From positions 43,232,569 through 43,296,568 of the forward strand of contig NC_088776.1 in the NCBI RefSeq assembly GCF_954871325.1: a stretch of DNA of 64,000 nt, given 5' to 3'. The first letter of the stretch is position 1. Each line of letters starts with the position of its first letter. The position numbers and the translations under genes are program-made. The DNA is from Gordionus sp. m RMFG-2023 (taxonomy: Eukaryota > Nematomorpha > Gordioida > Chordodea > Parachordodidae). The notes beneath the pieces were generated by a model. That model searched no databases. It was not told the origin of the DNA and saw only the letters and a list, made by a program, of their open reading frames with translations. Shown piece after piece: positions 54,401 to 60,045 of this stretch.

Positions 54401-56878
54401 TTTGTTAACGGATGCCTTTTAACCACCATAACACAATGGAATATATCTAATTATTATTCTGCGATTGGCTAAGAGGATATTATCTGGAGAGTTACTTATA
54501 TTATATATTAAATTAGTGATCTTCATCGGGCCTAATTTTTCAAGCTCCGGCCCGAAATTAATTTTGAAAAAATTTACAGGCCTGGCCCGAATTTATCGCA
54601 AATTTTAGTCACATCTTTTTCTTTCTAATTAATTTTCATAAATAACTCAAAATAAACGATATATGTTATGTGGCGTCTAGTTTCCATAAATAAAATCTAA
54701 TATTTTTATTTTACATAAAAAATTCAACATAAAATTGATAAATTTAGATTATATTTAAAATTTCTAAGGCCCGACCCGACCCGGCCCGAATTTTCTTAAA
54801 AAAGGCCCGACCCAGCCCGAACCCAATTTTTTTTAAAAAAAATAGGCCCGAATCCGGCTTGAAGATCTCTATTTTAAATTATTATATACCCTAATTTTTC
54901 CGTTAATTATTTATACTAAAATAAAAACAAAATTTGTTGACAAAATTAAATTATTCCCCTTTCATAACTTAATTATTTCATTAATGCAAATATATATATG
55001 ATTTACCTCAATAAATATAGGAAGAAGAAAAAAATTAAAAACTATCTTTCAAGAAATAAAAAAAACTATAAATATAATATTTTTTTCGTAATACATCCGT
55101 CAAAGTTTGAATATTTTTTTCGGTATCTTTCAATTTGAGTTCTAACTTCTTGCATAATTCCTCGCAATATTTTGCCTGTGCCAATTCTCTGTTATTATCC
55201 AAGAGGGTCTCCCTTAATTGCTTATTTTCTACTTCCAAATCCTTTATCTTTTGGGATATCTTTTGTAACTTTTCGAATTGTTCGATTAGAGTGGACGGGT
55301 CTGGTTTTTGATTTGTATATATATATAATTATTTATCATTTTATCAAGAACGGTGGCGATATAAATGTTGGTAATGATAATCAGCGTTGGACATTATTGA
55401 TTTTTTAATGTGTTTTTATAAAATAAATATTAGATAACGGTAAATTATTCTTATATGCAAAAAAAAAATATTGTTCTGGAGTAGCGGGTATGGCTCACCT
55501 GTGTTTAATCCCAGATCTTGCCAGTTTTATTTGGTCTAAAATCCCTCCTCTAAAAATAGGTTAGTTAGGAGTGAACGTATGCGGGTTATAAACAATGTGT
55601 ATTCGAAATGGTTATTATTGAATTTTAATATATAAAATTTTTTGTGTTGTTTTAGTAAATTGATATATGTAGACCGAGCCATAATCGTTACCCTATAATT
55701 TTTGGTATGAGTGAGTTTTTAAGAGTTCAACCTGATAAAAATAGATAGCAAGTCGATAACGGCCGATAATATTAATAAAATTAAAATTTGATCCGTTATT
55801 TTTATATATCAAATACACAATATTTTTTAATGACTGAGCAGATCAATAGTTTCTATGAATGACAAATTTTTTTTGATGATATGATAATCATAATGTTTAC
55901 ATATACCATAAATAAAAAGGTATAATATATTTTTTAAAAGTATTATATAGAAAAATCAATTTGAGGTTTTATTTATTATTTTTTCTAATGGATCTTAGAG
56001 ATATAAAAATAGGATTCAATTGGGGGAAAAAATTGAATTTTACGAGACAAGCAATCCTGTGGAAAAAACTCATAGTATTGATATTTGCTATATTATTTCG
56101 ACGGCTACTAGTTTTCTCATAAGACTAAAATTTCATTTTTTTTAGATTATAGCTCAACTTAGAAGAAAGCATAAATAAGTTATAGCGCCTCAAGGCTTAG
56201 CTGATTTTCTTCGGCATGCGCTTGTAGATTAAGAATTAGCCAATTCTCTTCTAATTACCTAACTATAGTCATTATGTATAATAACATTATATTTAATAGA
56301 AATTTTACATAAAATAGAGGGGAAAAAAAATAAATTTCTTAACTTCCTTTTTATACATACAATGTTTCTGAAATCGATTTTAAATTTCAAAGATTAAATT
56401 AATTTGTATAAAATAAGCGAAACAATTTAATTTTTTTAAAATTTATCGAATTTTAAGGTCATTTTAATAACTAAATTTATCTACTTCCATATCTTTTGAT
56501 TGTTTTCATTTATTTAGAATGGCGAGGAACCAAATACTTTTTATATAGATAAGAGACTTTAACGATATAGCGAGATATCGGCTAAGAATAGAGACATATT
56601 AACTTAATCATAGAACACTATAATCTTGCTTACTCTAAAATGCTTAAGAATTTTTTGTTCTGACAGATAGGCATATATATTTAAAACAATATCTATTTAA
56701 TTTAAATTGTTTTAAAAATTTTTTTTATATTATACTAATTATATATTTTACCTACGAAATCAATGATTTGTTTGTAGACGGATAGGAATGCGGCCTCGGC
56801 CGCTTTGCTCCTCTTGGATAAGGAATCGATTTCTTGTTGAAAATTTTTGAACAAAGGTGCAACGCATTTTTTGACATC
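27403..56878 (-). CDS. CASP: CASP isoform: Golgi golgin sharing Cux N-terminal exons (5' end outside window)
   Basis: The six shared exons (56878 to 51465) end in phase 1 and splice equally well to 34106-34242, then 33433-33537, 31938-32134, 31145-31244, 30771-30908, 27530-27594 and 27403-27451. The sum is 1869 nt, 622 residues plus stop; with about 55 missing N-terminal residues this equals the length of human CASP (about 678). CASP is a coiled-coil, tail-anchored membrane protein of the Golgi. Landmarks seen: [38 protein letters not shown], and the anchor [17 protein letters not shown] followed by VLYQLA. The whole Cux-specific exon block lies inside the intron between 51465 and 34242, as in vertebrate CUX1. 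Alternative splicing is inferred from matching phases, not from transcripts. Confidence 0.93.
27530..27594 (-). CDS. CASP-specific exon 6, end of anchor and lumenal start
   Basis: A 65-bp exon encoding [20 protein letters not shown] then AK, matching human VLYKTAWSESMERDCATFCA. It follows a 3.2-kb intron filled by nested hAT elements. Phase 0 in, phase 2 out. Confidence 0.92.
27846..30570 (+). mobile_element. Outer hAT element in the penultimate CASP intron
   Basis: Ends CAGGGTTGGGCATTAA and the inverse CAGGATTGGTAAAT, with AATACTAAATAC-like subterminal repeats on both sides. Near 28300-28390 the plus strand has a BED-finger-like [16 protein letters not shown]. The interior is interrupted by an inserted hAT (28605-30383). 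Target duplication not clear (5 of 8), so it is old. Confidence 0.72.
28605..30383 (-). mobile_element. hAT copy 2 (ZMYM1-like family), nested, exact 8-bp target duplication
   Basis: Ends CAGGCGCGTACGCAGG and the inverse CATTGGCGTACGCAGC; flanked by gatagtgg (28597-28604, 30384-30391). Same family as 5854-7676. The minus strand encodes degraded transposase: [31 protein letters not shown] (about 29690-29840) and the C-terminal [24 protein letters not shown] end (about 28740-28840). It carries the GGGCC-rich block at about 28858-29272 and a run of C near 30350. Confidence 0.92.
30771..30908 (-). CDS. CASP-specific exon 5, membrane anchor
   Basis: Encodes [20 protein letters not shown] and [20 protein letters not shown] then HCLVFM, matching human RLVLSNKMARTIGFFYTLFL. 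The hydrophobic run is the C-terminal transmembrane anchor of CASP. Phase 0 on both sides; consensus GTAAGT donor. Confidence 0.96.
31145..31244 (-). CDS. CASP-specific exon 4
   Basis: Encodes [20 protein letters not shown] then [13 protein letters not shown], matching human SSQYEERLDPFSSF. One hundred nucleotides, phase 2 in and phase 0 out. Confidence 0.95.
31430..31625. repeat. GGGCCGGGC-type decayed repeat in CASP intron
   Basis: Contains gatgggtcggtc, ggggccgggctggatggg and gggtcgggatttt with A/T spacers, the same style as blocks at 6.3, 14.8, 28.9 and 54.5 kb. Too decayed for boundaries. Confidence 0.45.
31938..32134 (-). CDS. CASP-specific exon 3, coiled coil end
   Basis: Encodes [20 protein letters not shown] then [18 protein letters not shown], the highly conserved CASP motif (human NIKLFEKIKFLQSY), followed by a Ser-rich stretch. 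Enters phase 0, leaves phase 2 at a consensus AG/GTATGT donor. Confidence 0.97.
32251..33260. mobile_element. 1-kb near-palindromic foldback element in a CASP intron
   Basis: Arms of about 400-500 bp pair over nearly the whole length: the left end TGATTCAGACGACCATTTTT is the inverse of the right end, and the left arm segment ttaaggagaattttgggag region and aaaatgcaaaaattattt recur inverted at about 33035-33065; inner arms 32665-32755 and 32880-32972 pair closely. Loop about 120 bp. A further direct partial copy lies at 32555-32625. No target duplication seen. Confidence 0.75.
33433..33537 (-). CDS. CASP-specific exon 2, coiled coil
   Basis: Encodes [20 protein letters not shown] then ELEG, near-identical to human DSLLSIISSQRERFRARNQE. 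Length 105 nt, phase 0 on both sides; the GTAGGT donor is good. The acceptor is the second of two adjacent AGs, chosen by phase. Confidence 0.96.
34106..34242 (-). CDS. CASP-specific exon 1, coiled coil
   Basis: Encodes [20 protein letters not shown] then [17 protein letters not shown], aligned with human CASP ELIARLEQDLSIIQSI. Its first two bases complete the phase-1 codon left by the last shared exon. Leaves phase 0. Confidence 0.9.
34243..36139. other. Interval between Cux stop and first CASP-specific exon
   Basis: Must hold the Cux 3' UTR and polyadenylation site on the minus strand, and the last part of the CASP intron. No coding exon and no homeodomain found on the minus strand. Open frames of about 60-70 codons here are low-complexity. 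Confidence 0.5.
36140..36310 (-). CDS. Cux terminal coding exon, C-terminal WEF motif
   Basis: Encodes [20 protein letters not shown], then [20 protein letters not shown] and the terminal SKSWEF before TAG. Human CUX1 ends [20 protein letters not shown] plus WEF, so the Cux C-terminus is kept. Enters in phase 0. The 3' UTR must end before the first CASP-specific exon about 1.9 kb downstream. Confidence 0.93.
   Translation of the reverse strand, partial: KPKNNHAVVNDRFFYKFFHEDTDSNNEGNWTRISNIERLKHKLASSDEILSKSWEF
36140..56878 (-). CDS. Cux: Cux isoform: CUT-domain transcription factor (5' end outside window)
   Basis: Spliced coding region of 19 visible exons in order: 56752-56878, 55095-55300, 54216-54415, 52571-52775, 51939-52120, 51465-51622, 47890-49270, 47357-47682, 46611-46763, 45995-46311, 45263-45884, 44837-44922, 44330-44744, 43823-44047, 43470-43613, 42847-43373, 38296-38452, 36853-37865, 36140-36310. 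All junctions are GT-AG and all phases agree; the sum is 6615 nt, 2204 residues plus stop, without the first exon(s). Order: coiled coil, CUT1, CUT2, CUT3, C-terminal motif ending WEF. Cux proteins are nuclear DNA-binding regulators. Long Asn/Ser-rich linkers make it longer than human CUX1 (about 1500 residues). No homeodomain is found after CUT3. Assignment rests on remembered human CUX1 sequence; orthology is very likely, exact splice use is inferred. Confidence 0.93.
36461..36752. mobile_element. Harbinger-like MITE in the last Cux intron
   Basis: Ends GGCTGTGTCCTGGTTTGA and the inverse GGGTATGTCCTGGTTCGA, flanked by TAA on both sides (36458-36460, 36753-36755), the 3-bp target typical of PIF/Harbinger. 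Internal direct repeat: cttttgaactagg with accctatttt occurs at about 36519 and 36687. Non-coding, 292 bp. Confidence 0.72.
36853..37865 (-). CDS. Cux exon, post-CUT3 linker where a homeodomain is expected
   Basis: A 1013-bp exon, open throughout, joining CUT3 in phase 1 and leaving in phase 0. It encodes 337 residues of Ser/Asn/Asp-rich linker with a basic patch [10 protein letters not shown]. No homeodomain recognition helix (WFxN) is present and the exon contains no Trp. In human CUX1 the homeodomain lies in this interval. Confidence 0.9.
38296..38452 (-). CDS. Cux exon, second half of CUT3
   Basis: Encodes [20 protein letters not shown] and [13 protein letters not shown], matching human CUT3 ([20 protein letters not shown]), then [18 protein letters not shown], the basic stretch that in human precedes the homeodomain. 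Leaves in phase 1. It is separated from its first half by a 4.4-kb intron holding a fossil gypsy element. Confidence 0.97.
38613..42640 (+). mobile_element. Fossil Ty3/gypsy LTR element III, antisense in the CUT3 intron
   Basis: A decayed gypsy-type element lying opposite to Cux. Its ends keep a direct repeat of about 90 bp (38617-38700 and 42537-42625, sharing cattatccttttattttgta), likely LTR remnants. Parts in order: protease-like segment near 39750, reverse transcriptase near 40620-40750 ([17 protein letters not shown]), integrase zinc-binding and core from about 41230 to 41880 ([22 protein letters not shown]). Broken many times. The divergence of the terminal repeats suggests considerable age. 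Confidence 0.85.
38697..39465. repeat. Inverted repeat inside fossil III
   Basis: 38697-38822 and 39342-39465 are inverse copies of about 125 bp (for example gtcatggaaattattcttaa at the left edge and its complement at the right), separated by about 520 bp. This lies near the 5' end of the fossil element and points to a local inversion-duplication. Confidence 0.8.
42847..43373 (-). CDS. Cux exon, first half of CUT3
   Basis: A Ser/Asn/Pro-rich linker, then [20 protein letters not shown] and [13 protein letters not shown], the first half of CUT3 (human [20 protein letters not shown]). A perfect GTGAGT donor follows the Gln codon in phase 0, so this CUT domain is split 11 nt later than CUT1 and CUT2. 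Confidence 0.96.
43470..43613 (-). CDS. Cux exon, CUT2-CUT3 linker
   Basis: A 144-bp exon encoding an acidic, Asn/Ser-rich linker ([20 protein letters not shown] and [14 protein letters not shown]). No domain. Phases 1 in and 1 out fit both neighbours. The donor GTATTA is inferred from phase; reading continues open a little further. Confidence 0.85.
43823..44047 (-). CDS. Cux exon, second half of CUT2
   Basis: Encodes [20 protein letters not shown] then [17 protein letters not shown], almost identical to human CUT2, followed by a Thr/Pro/His linker ending VDSIK. Enters and leaves phase 1; donor is consensus GTAAG. Confidence 0.97.
44330..44744 (-). CDS. Cux exon, first half of CUT2
   Basis: An Asn/Gln/Ser-rich linker followed by [20 protein letters not shown] and RVFGEMVLG, the first half of CUT2 (human [20 protein letters not shown]). 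It contains no useful start codon and is purely internal. The domain is interrupted after the first base of a Gly codon, as in CUT1. Confidence 0.94.
44837..44922 (-). CDS. Cux short linker exon
   Basis: An 86-bp exon without a Met, found because the exon at 45263 ends in phase 1 while the exon at 44744 must start in phase 0. It encodes [20 protein letters not shown] then NLTKKKYD, flanked by an AG acceptor and a GTATAT donor, and converts phase 1 to phase 0 exactly. The SPL-containing stretch recalls the human NSPLPSSPI region before CUT2. Confidence 0.82.
45263..45884 (-). CDS. Cux exon, CUT1-CUT2 linker
   Basis: A 622-bp exon with no clear domain. It encodes a Ser/Asn-rich start, a helical part [20 protein letters not shown], and a basic end (FVKKMK). 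The WLDYF motif near its start may be the counterpart of the human EYWKEW segment; that is a guess. Leaves in phase 1 at a GTTAGT donor. Confidence 0.88.
45995..46311 (-). CDS. Cux exon, CUT1-CUT2 linker
   Basis: Encodes a charged, Asn-rich linker with [16 protein letters not shown], the counterpart of human SDEAIKSILEQAKREL, a short motif kept after CUT1 in Cux proteins. Enters phase 1, leaves phase 0 at a GTATAT donor. Confidence 0.9.
46611..46763 (-). CDS. Cux exon, second half of CUT1
   Basis: Encodes [20 protein letters not shown] and [17 protein letters not shown], the DNA-contacting second half of CUT1 with the invariant SQG and KPKPW. Ends APKR. Enters and leaves in phase 1. Confidence 0.97.
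47357..47682 (-). CDS. Cux exon, first half of CUT1
   Basis: Begins (S)[12 protein letters not shown], continues with acidic/Asn-rich linker and ends with [20 protein letters not shown] and RVFAKYILG, the first helices of a CUT domain (human [20 protein letters not shown]). The intron interrupts the domain after the first base of a Gly codon. Confidence 0.95.
47890..49270 (-). CDS. Cux-specific large linker exon
   Basis: A 1381-bp exon, open throughout, encoding a Ser/Asn-rich disordered linker between the coiled coil and CUT1, with a short ordered-looking stretch [20 protein letters not shown] near 48.8 kb that resembles the LLQRQLMQSFY region of human CUX1. Acceptor at 49271-49272 gives phase 1 entry; donor after YKR/S gives phase 2 exit, both matching neighbours. 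Confidence 0.93.
50390..50975 (-). mobile_element. Decayed hAT copy related to 20240-21489, in a Cux intron
   Basis: Keeps ttgctaaaag and the inverse of ttgttaaag near its ends and ACTAGTTA-type subterminal motifs. The minus strand at about 50720-50850 has a degenerate [10 protein letters not shown] stretch followed by a piece resembling the dimerisation domain of the 20.6-kb copy. Multiple stops. Confidence 0.6.
51465..51622 (-). CDS. Last shared Cux/CASP exon; alternative splice branch point
   Basis: Starts with the conserved NILKSMEF and ends [20 protein letters not shown] then SNAQIN, matching human [20 protein letters not shown] and ISNSDL. It leaves in phase 1. Both the Cux exon at 49270 and the CASP exon at 34242 open with the two bases needed to complete this codon, so either isoform can be made by acceptor choice. 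In human CUX1 the isoforms split at the corresponding residue. Confidence 0.95.
51939..52120 (-). CDS. Cux/CASP shared exon, coiled coil
   Basis: Encodes [20 protein letters not shown] then [16 protein letters not shown], closely matching human [20 protein letters not shown] and its ADYEEVKKEL end. Enters phase 0, leaves phase 2; the split Asn codon is completed by the next exon to give the conserved NILKSMEF. Confidence 0.96.
52571..52775 (-). CDS. Cux/CASP shared exon, coiled coil
   Basis: Encodes coiled coil from [20 protein letters not shown] to RELDLKDIE, the counterpart of the human segment ending VELAAKEREI. The middle is poorly conserved. Enters phase 2, leaves phase 0 at a weak GTTTCA donor. 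Confidence 0.9.
53019..53416. mobile_element. Decayed inverted-repeat element in a shared-exon intron
   Basis: Left end near gatatccatattttcgaggt and the inverse right end gatctatatgcgccgatc are loosely similar; inside, 53187-53220 and 53328-53372 pair as inverse copies (gatcagacacgatttaacag versus its complement). No coding capacity. Probably an old hAT-type MITE. Confidence 0.45.
54065..54095. repeat. Poly-G run
   Basis: A run of 13 G near 54081-54093 in a short GC-rich patch (gtgggagggggg). Similar runs at about 5881, 15868 and 30350 lie at transposon edges, so this may mark another eroded element end. Confidence 0.5.
54216..54415 (-). CDS. Cux/CASP shared exon, coiled coil
   Basis: Encodes coiled coil ending [16 protein letters not shown], aligned with human ELFDLKTKYDEETTAK. 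Enters phase 0, leaves phase 2 (codon AA|G). The phase matches the next exon, whose first base completes a Lys codon. Confidence 0.94.
54514..54871. mobile_element. hAT MITE built of GGCCCG-rich repeats
   Basis: Ends TAGTGATCTTCATCGGGCC and the inverse TAGAGATCTTCAAGCCGG; flanked by tattaaat and ttttaaat (7 of 8). The interior repeats ggcccgacccgg with A/T spacers. It lies in the intron between two shared Cux/CASP exons. Identifies the otherwise anonymous GGCCCG blocks in this window as hAT-type subterminal sequence. Confidence 0.82.
55095..55300 (-). CDS. Cux/CASP shared exon, coiled coil
   Basis: Encodes a heptad-rich helix containing [20 protein letters not shown], matching the human ETENQKLRETLEEYNKEF segment. 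Enters phase 1, leaves phase 0 at a GTATTA donor after TLTD. The reading stays open past this donor for about 12 residues, so the exact donor is inferred from the phase of the next exon. Confidence 0.92.
56752..56878 (-). CDS. Cux/CASP shared exon, N-terminal region
   Basis: First exon visible in the window. Encodes [20 protein letters not shown] then [16 protein letters not shown], nearly identical to the human CUX1/CASP segment beginning QVAPLLKSFQ. Acceptor at 56879-56880, donor at 56750-56751; enters in phase 0, leaves in phase 1. The preceding human segment (initiator Met through the FKKN motif) is not found between 56.9 and 64 kb, so at least one coding exon lies further right. Confidence 0.95.
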
Positions 56879-58919
56879 CTGGTTTATAAGTGTTGTTTAT
56901 AATGAGATTTTTAAAAAAATAATAATTAAATGTTTGTTTTATTATAGTCGATTTGTGGGAATTTCGTTGTTAATATTTTTTTTGATAGCTTTTAAAGAAT
57001 TTTAAATTTATTTTTTAAAAAAATTACATAAAATAAAAATGAAAAGTAATTTATTTCAAAATATAATTTATTAATATTCTTAAGCCCCATAATTTTTTTT
57101 AAATAAAAAAATGATTTTGGGAGAGTTAGTGATAATTACCTTCTAAAAAATGAGTTATTTTATTGATGAAAATCGATATACCAATTTTATTTAAAAACTT
57201 TAAAATTATATTTAAATAAAAATTTAATAGATAAATTTGTTTAAATAAAATTATAAGTGTATTTATCCATCATCATATAATTTATAATATTTAAATCTTT
57301 TCCAAACAAAAAGACTATTTTTTAAAAGATAAATTAATTATAGATAGAAGATAATGACATTTGAACAATATCGAAAAAAAGCAAGTGAATAAAAAATTTT
57401 AATTAAAAAAAAAACAAGGAATAATTATGTAACAAAGTAAATTTTTTTTGTTGTTAATTAATTTTTTTTAATATAACAATTTACTATAAAGATTTCATTT
57501 CATTATTAATTTTTCTAATATTACAATTAATTAAACAACTCATATATATTTATTTTTTTATATAAAATAAAATTAAGTTAATGAAATTCCAATTTCAATG
57601 ATTTCCTGTTATCATTTACAATAACTAACTTTTTGTTTTTTTTGAAATAAGTAATATCAAAAATAATATAAAAATTTACTCCCAATTTTTAAAAGGATTA
57701 TTCTTCCTTAAAAAAATTATTCGTATTTAATAATAGGAAAGGATTCAAGGGTAAATTTAAAATAAATTCAGCCTATCCTGCAAAGTATAAAACAACCAAC
57801 TACAAATCTCAAAATTGATACTGCCATTCATTGTCTTAATATTAGTATTAAATCAAACTTTTCGAGAATATTTAAAATCTGTAATGTGATCGAAATATGA
57901 TTATCATTTAAGTACCAAACTATAATATTAAAAATAATAAAATACATTTTGAATTTTATTATTTTAATACATTTTAAAAATTAAATTCGTAATTAATAGT
58001 CATAATGGTTTTTAAAAAAAAATTAATTTAAACTACATAAATTAAAATAATATTGTATTATATTATCTAATATTTAAATTTGTCTTTTTTTTTAATGCTA
58101 AAAAATCTAAATTTAATATATATTTTTAAATATTAAAAAAATCTTTTAAATTTCTATCAAATAAATGTTTGCTTTGCAACTAGATCAAGGACGGATATTA
58201 TATTTATTACAATGTTCGTTTTCAAAATTAAAAAAAGGGATAAAATAACACAAGTTTCATACGTAATAATTTTTAGAAAAAAAATTGTTAATTTTTAATA
58301 AAACCAACCCATCATCGTAAAGTCATTATTATAGTGATAATCGCGAAGAATTCGAATATGTGCAAATAATTAACGAAAATAATGTCCCTGGGTCAAAGAT
58401 GTATAATAAATTTTTGATGAGAATTTATACAAATTTAAGTTTTCATAAATTAAAGCTTAATCAAATATTATACACCTTAATACAAAATAAAAATTGGAAT
58501 TTAAGATGGTATACTTGTATGTGATTCTCGAGTTTCTCAGTGCAGCTTACTTATTTCGCTTAGTAGTGTTATTGAAATTCGATTACAACTTTTAACAGGT
58601 CCGAATCAATGGTTAAGTCTTTGATTGGCGAGTTATGTAAACGACATTATCATGTTCATATTAGAAATTCATATCTTGGCCAGTTTCATGCCATGTGTCC
58701 TTAGTTAGAATGTCGAGCCGGTTAATGTTTCTTCTATTGGTTTAGTCACTAGAACCAAGGTATCAGCATAAGCTTCAATTGAAGAGGTTCCGGTAGCGAC
58801 AAACACAACCCAAGAAGTTATAAACCTTCAAGAGTTGTCTCAAGCAATTTAACAGATTAATCCATTTCAATATAATCTAACACAAAGCTTTGGAAAACAA
58901 TGTATTATTTAAAAGTTGT

Positions 58920-59260
58920 ATTGTAACCTAGTAAATGTATTTAGACGTGAAAATAGATAGCAAGGGAAACACTAGTGACAAAATTAAAGATAGACTAAGA
59001 CACCATATATAAGTTGCCTTAAATTATGAACCCCCAGAGAAATCTCATTCAAAACTAGATTGCAAATAGTGAATTCAAGAGTCGTCAATATCCTATTATA
59101 TGTCAGCGATACCTGAAACATAAATAAAATACAAACCAAAAAGTTACAAACCTTCATCAACAGATGTCTCAGACAACTCAAAGGTTCAATCGATCCCAGG
59201 ATTTCCATAATACAAATCCTTAAGAAAATACATCCCATTATTTCGGTTATAGTATACGTA
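58920..59260 (+). mobile_element. Decayed RTE-like LINE fragment
   Basis: The plus strand has KTRLQIVNSRVVNILLYVSD and KKLQTFINRCLRQLKGSI, matching the pattern of RTE-type reverse transcriptase C-terminal regions (kTKLRIFNSNVKSVLLYGSE; KLQTFINRCLR). Several stops; no clear ends. Different subfamily from 22950-23790. Confidence 0.6.
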
Positions 59261-59964
59261 GCTCTAAAAAAATATTTTTACATTAGGCTCTTCCATAGTG
59301 CAGTTACTTATTGTAAAAAGCTATGAAGATTACAGAATCTACTGGCTCCATAACCGATCAGAGAGGGCTTAGCCTAAATGGAAATATTGCAAATTTATTA
59401 GGCCTAACAAATAAAATAAAATTCCCGTTATAAATCTATTGAGACTTAAATCCAAATAAACGTTATCAAATATCCCAACCTTTTAAATGTACTCTAGACC
59501 GTCACGAAGTATCCCCATGGAATAAAGTAATTATAAAATTCACGTTGGAGCGCTACAATTGGCCAACATAACATTCCCATGAGATAAACTGGTGTTAAAA
59601 TCAAGGAATTTATTATTTACATCACATGCCCATGGTACAAGCGCTCTTCACACTAAACCCTCAGATAAAAAAATAAATTTCATTTCAACATACACACCTT
59701 AAACCTTAAGAATGTAACTCACCAAAGTACCACATATACCATAACTAAATACAGTGGTTGCCCGCAAAACATCGCAAACATGGTTTAAAATTAACTTTAG
59801 TCAAACCTCTCAAAATTATAACACAGCCTTATCTAAAGCTGGACATAATTTTTTCTCTCTCTTGGTCATTTAAATAAAAAAACATTTTAGTATAGGAGAA
59901 TATAGTGCTGGTCTCTTGCTACATACAGATCTACCCAAAAATTGTAGATGATCTCCTCGCATAG

Positions 59965-60045
59965 GACATCTTCTAAATCTTCTTATTAGATGGGAATGAG
60001 AAAATGTAACGTTGTTGATTCAGAGGATGGAACGTTTAATTGCGT
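59965..60045. repeat. Fragment of the 4.8-kb foldback family
   Basis: aaatcttct then attagatgggaatgagaaaa, followed by aacgttg, resembles the right arm at 5670-5732. Short, so uncertain. Confidence 0.35.
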
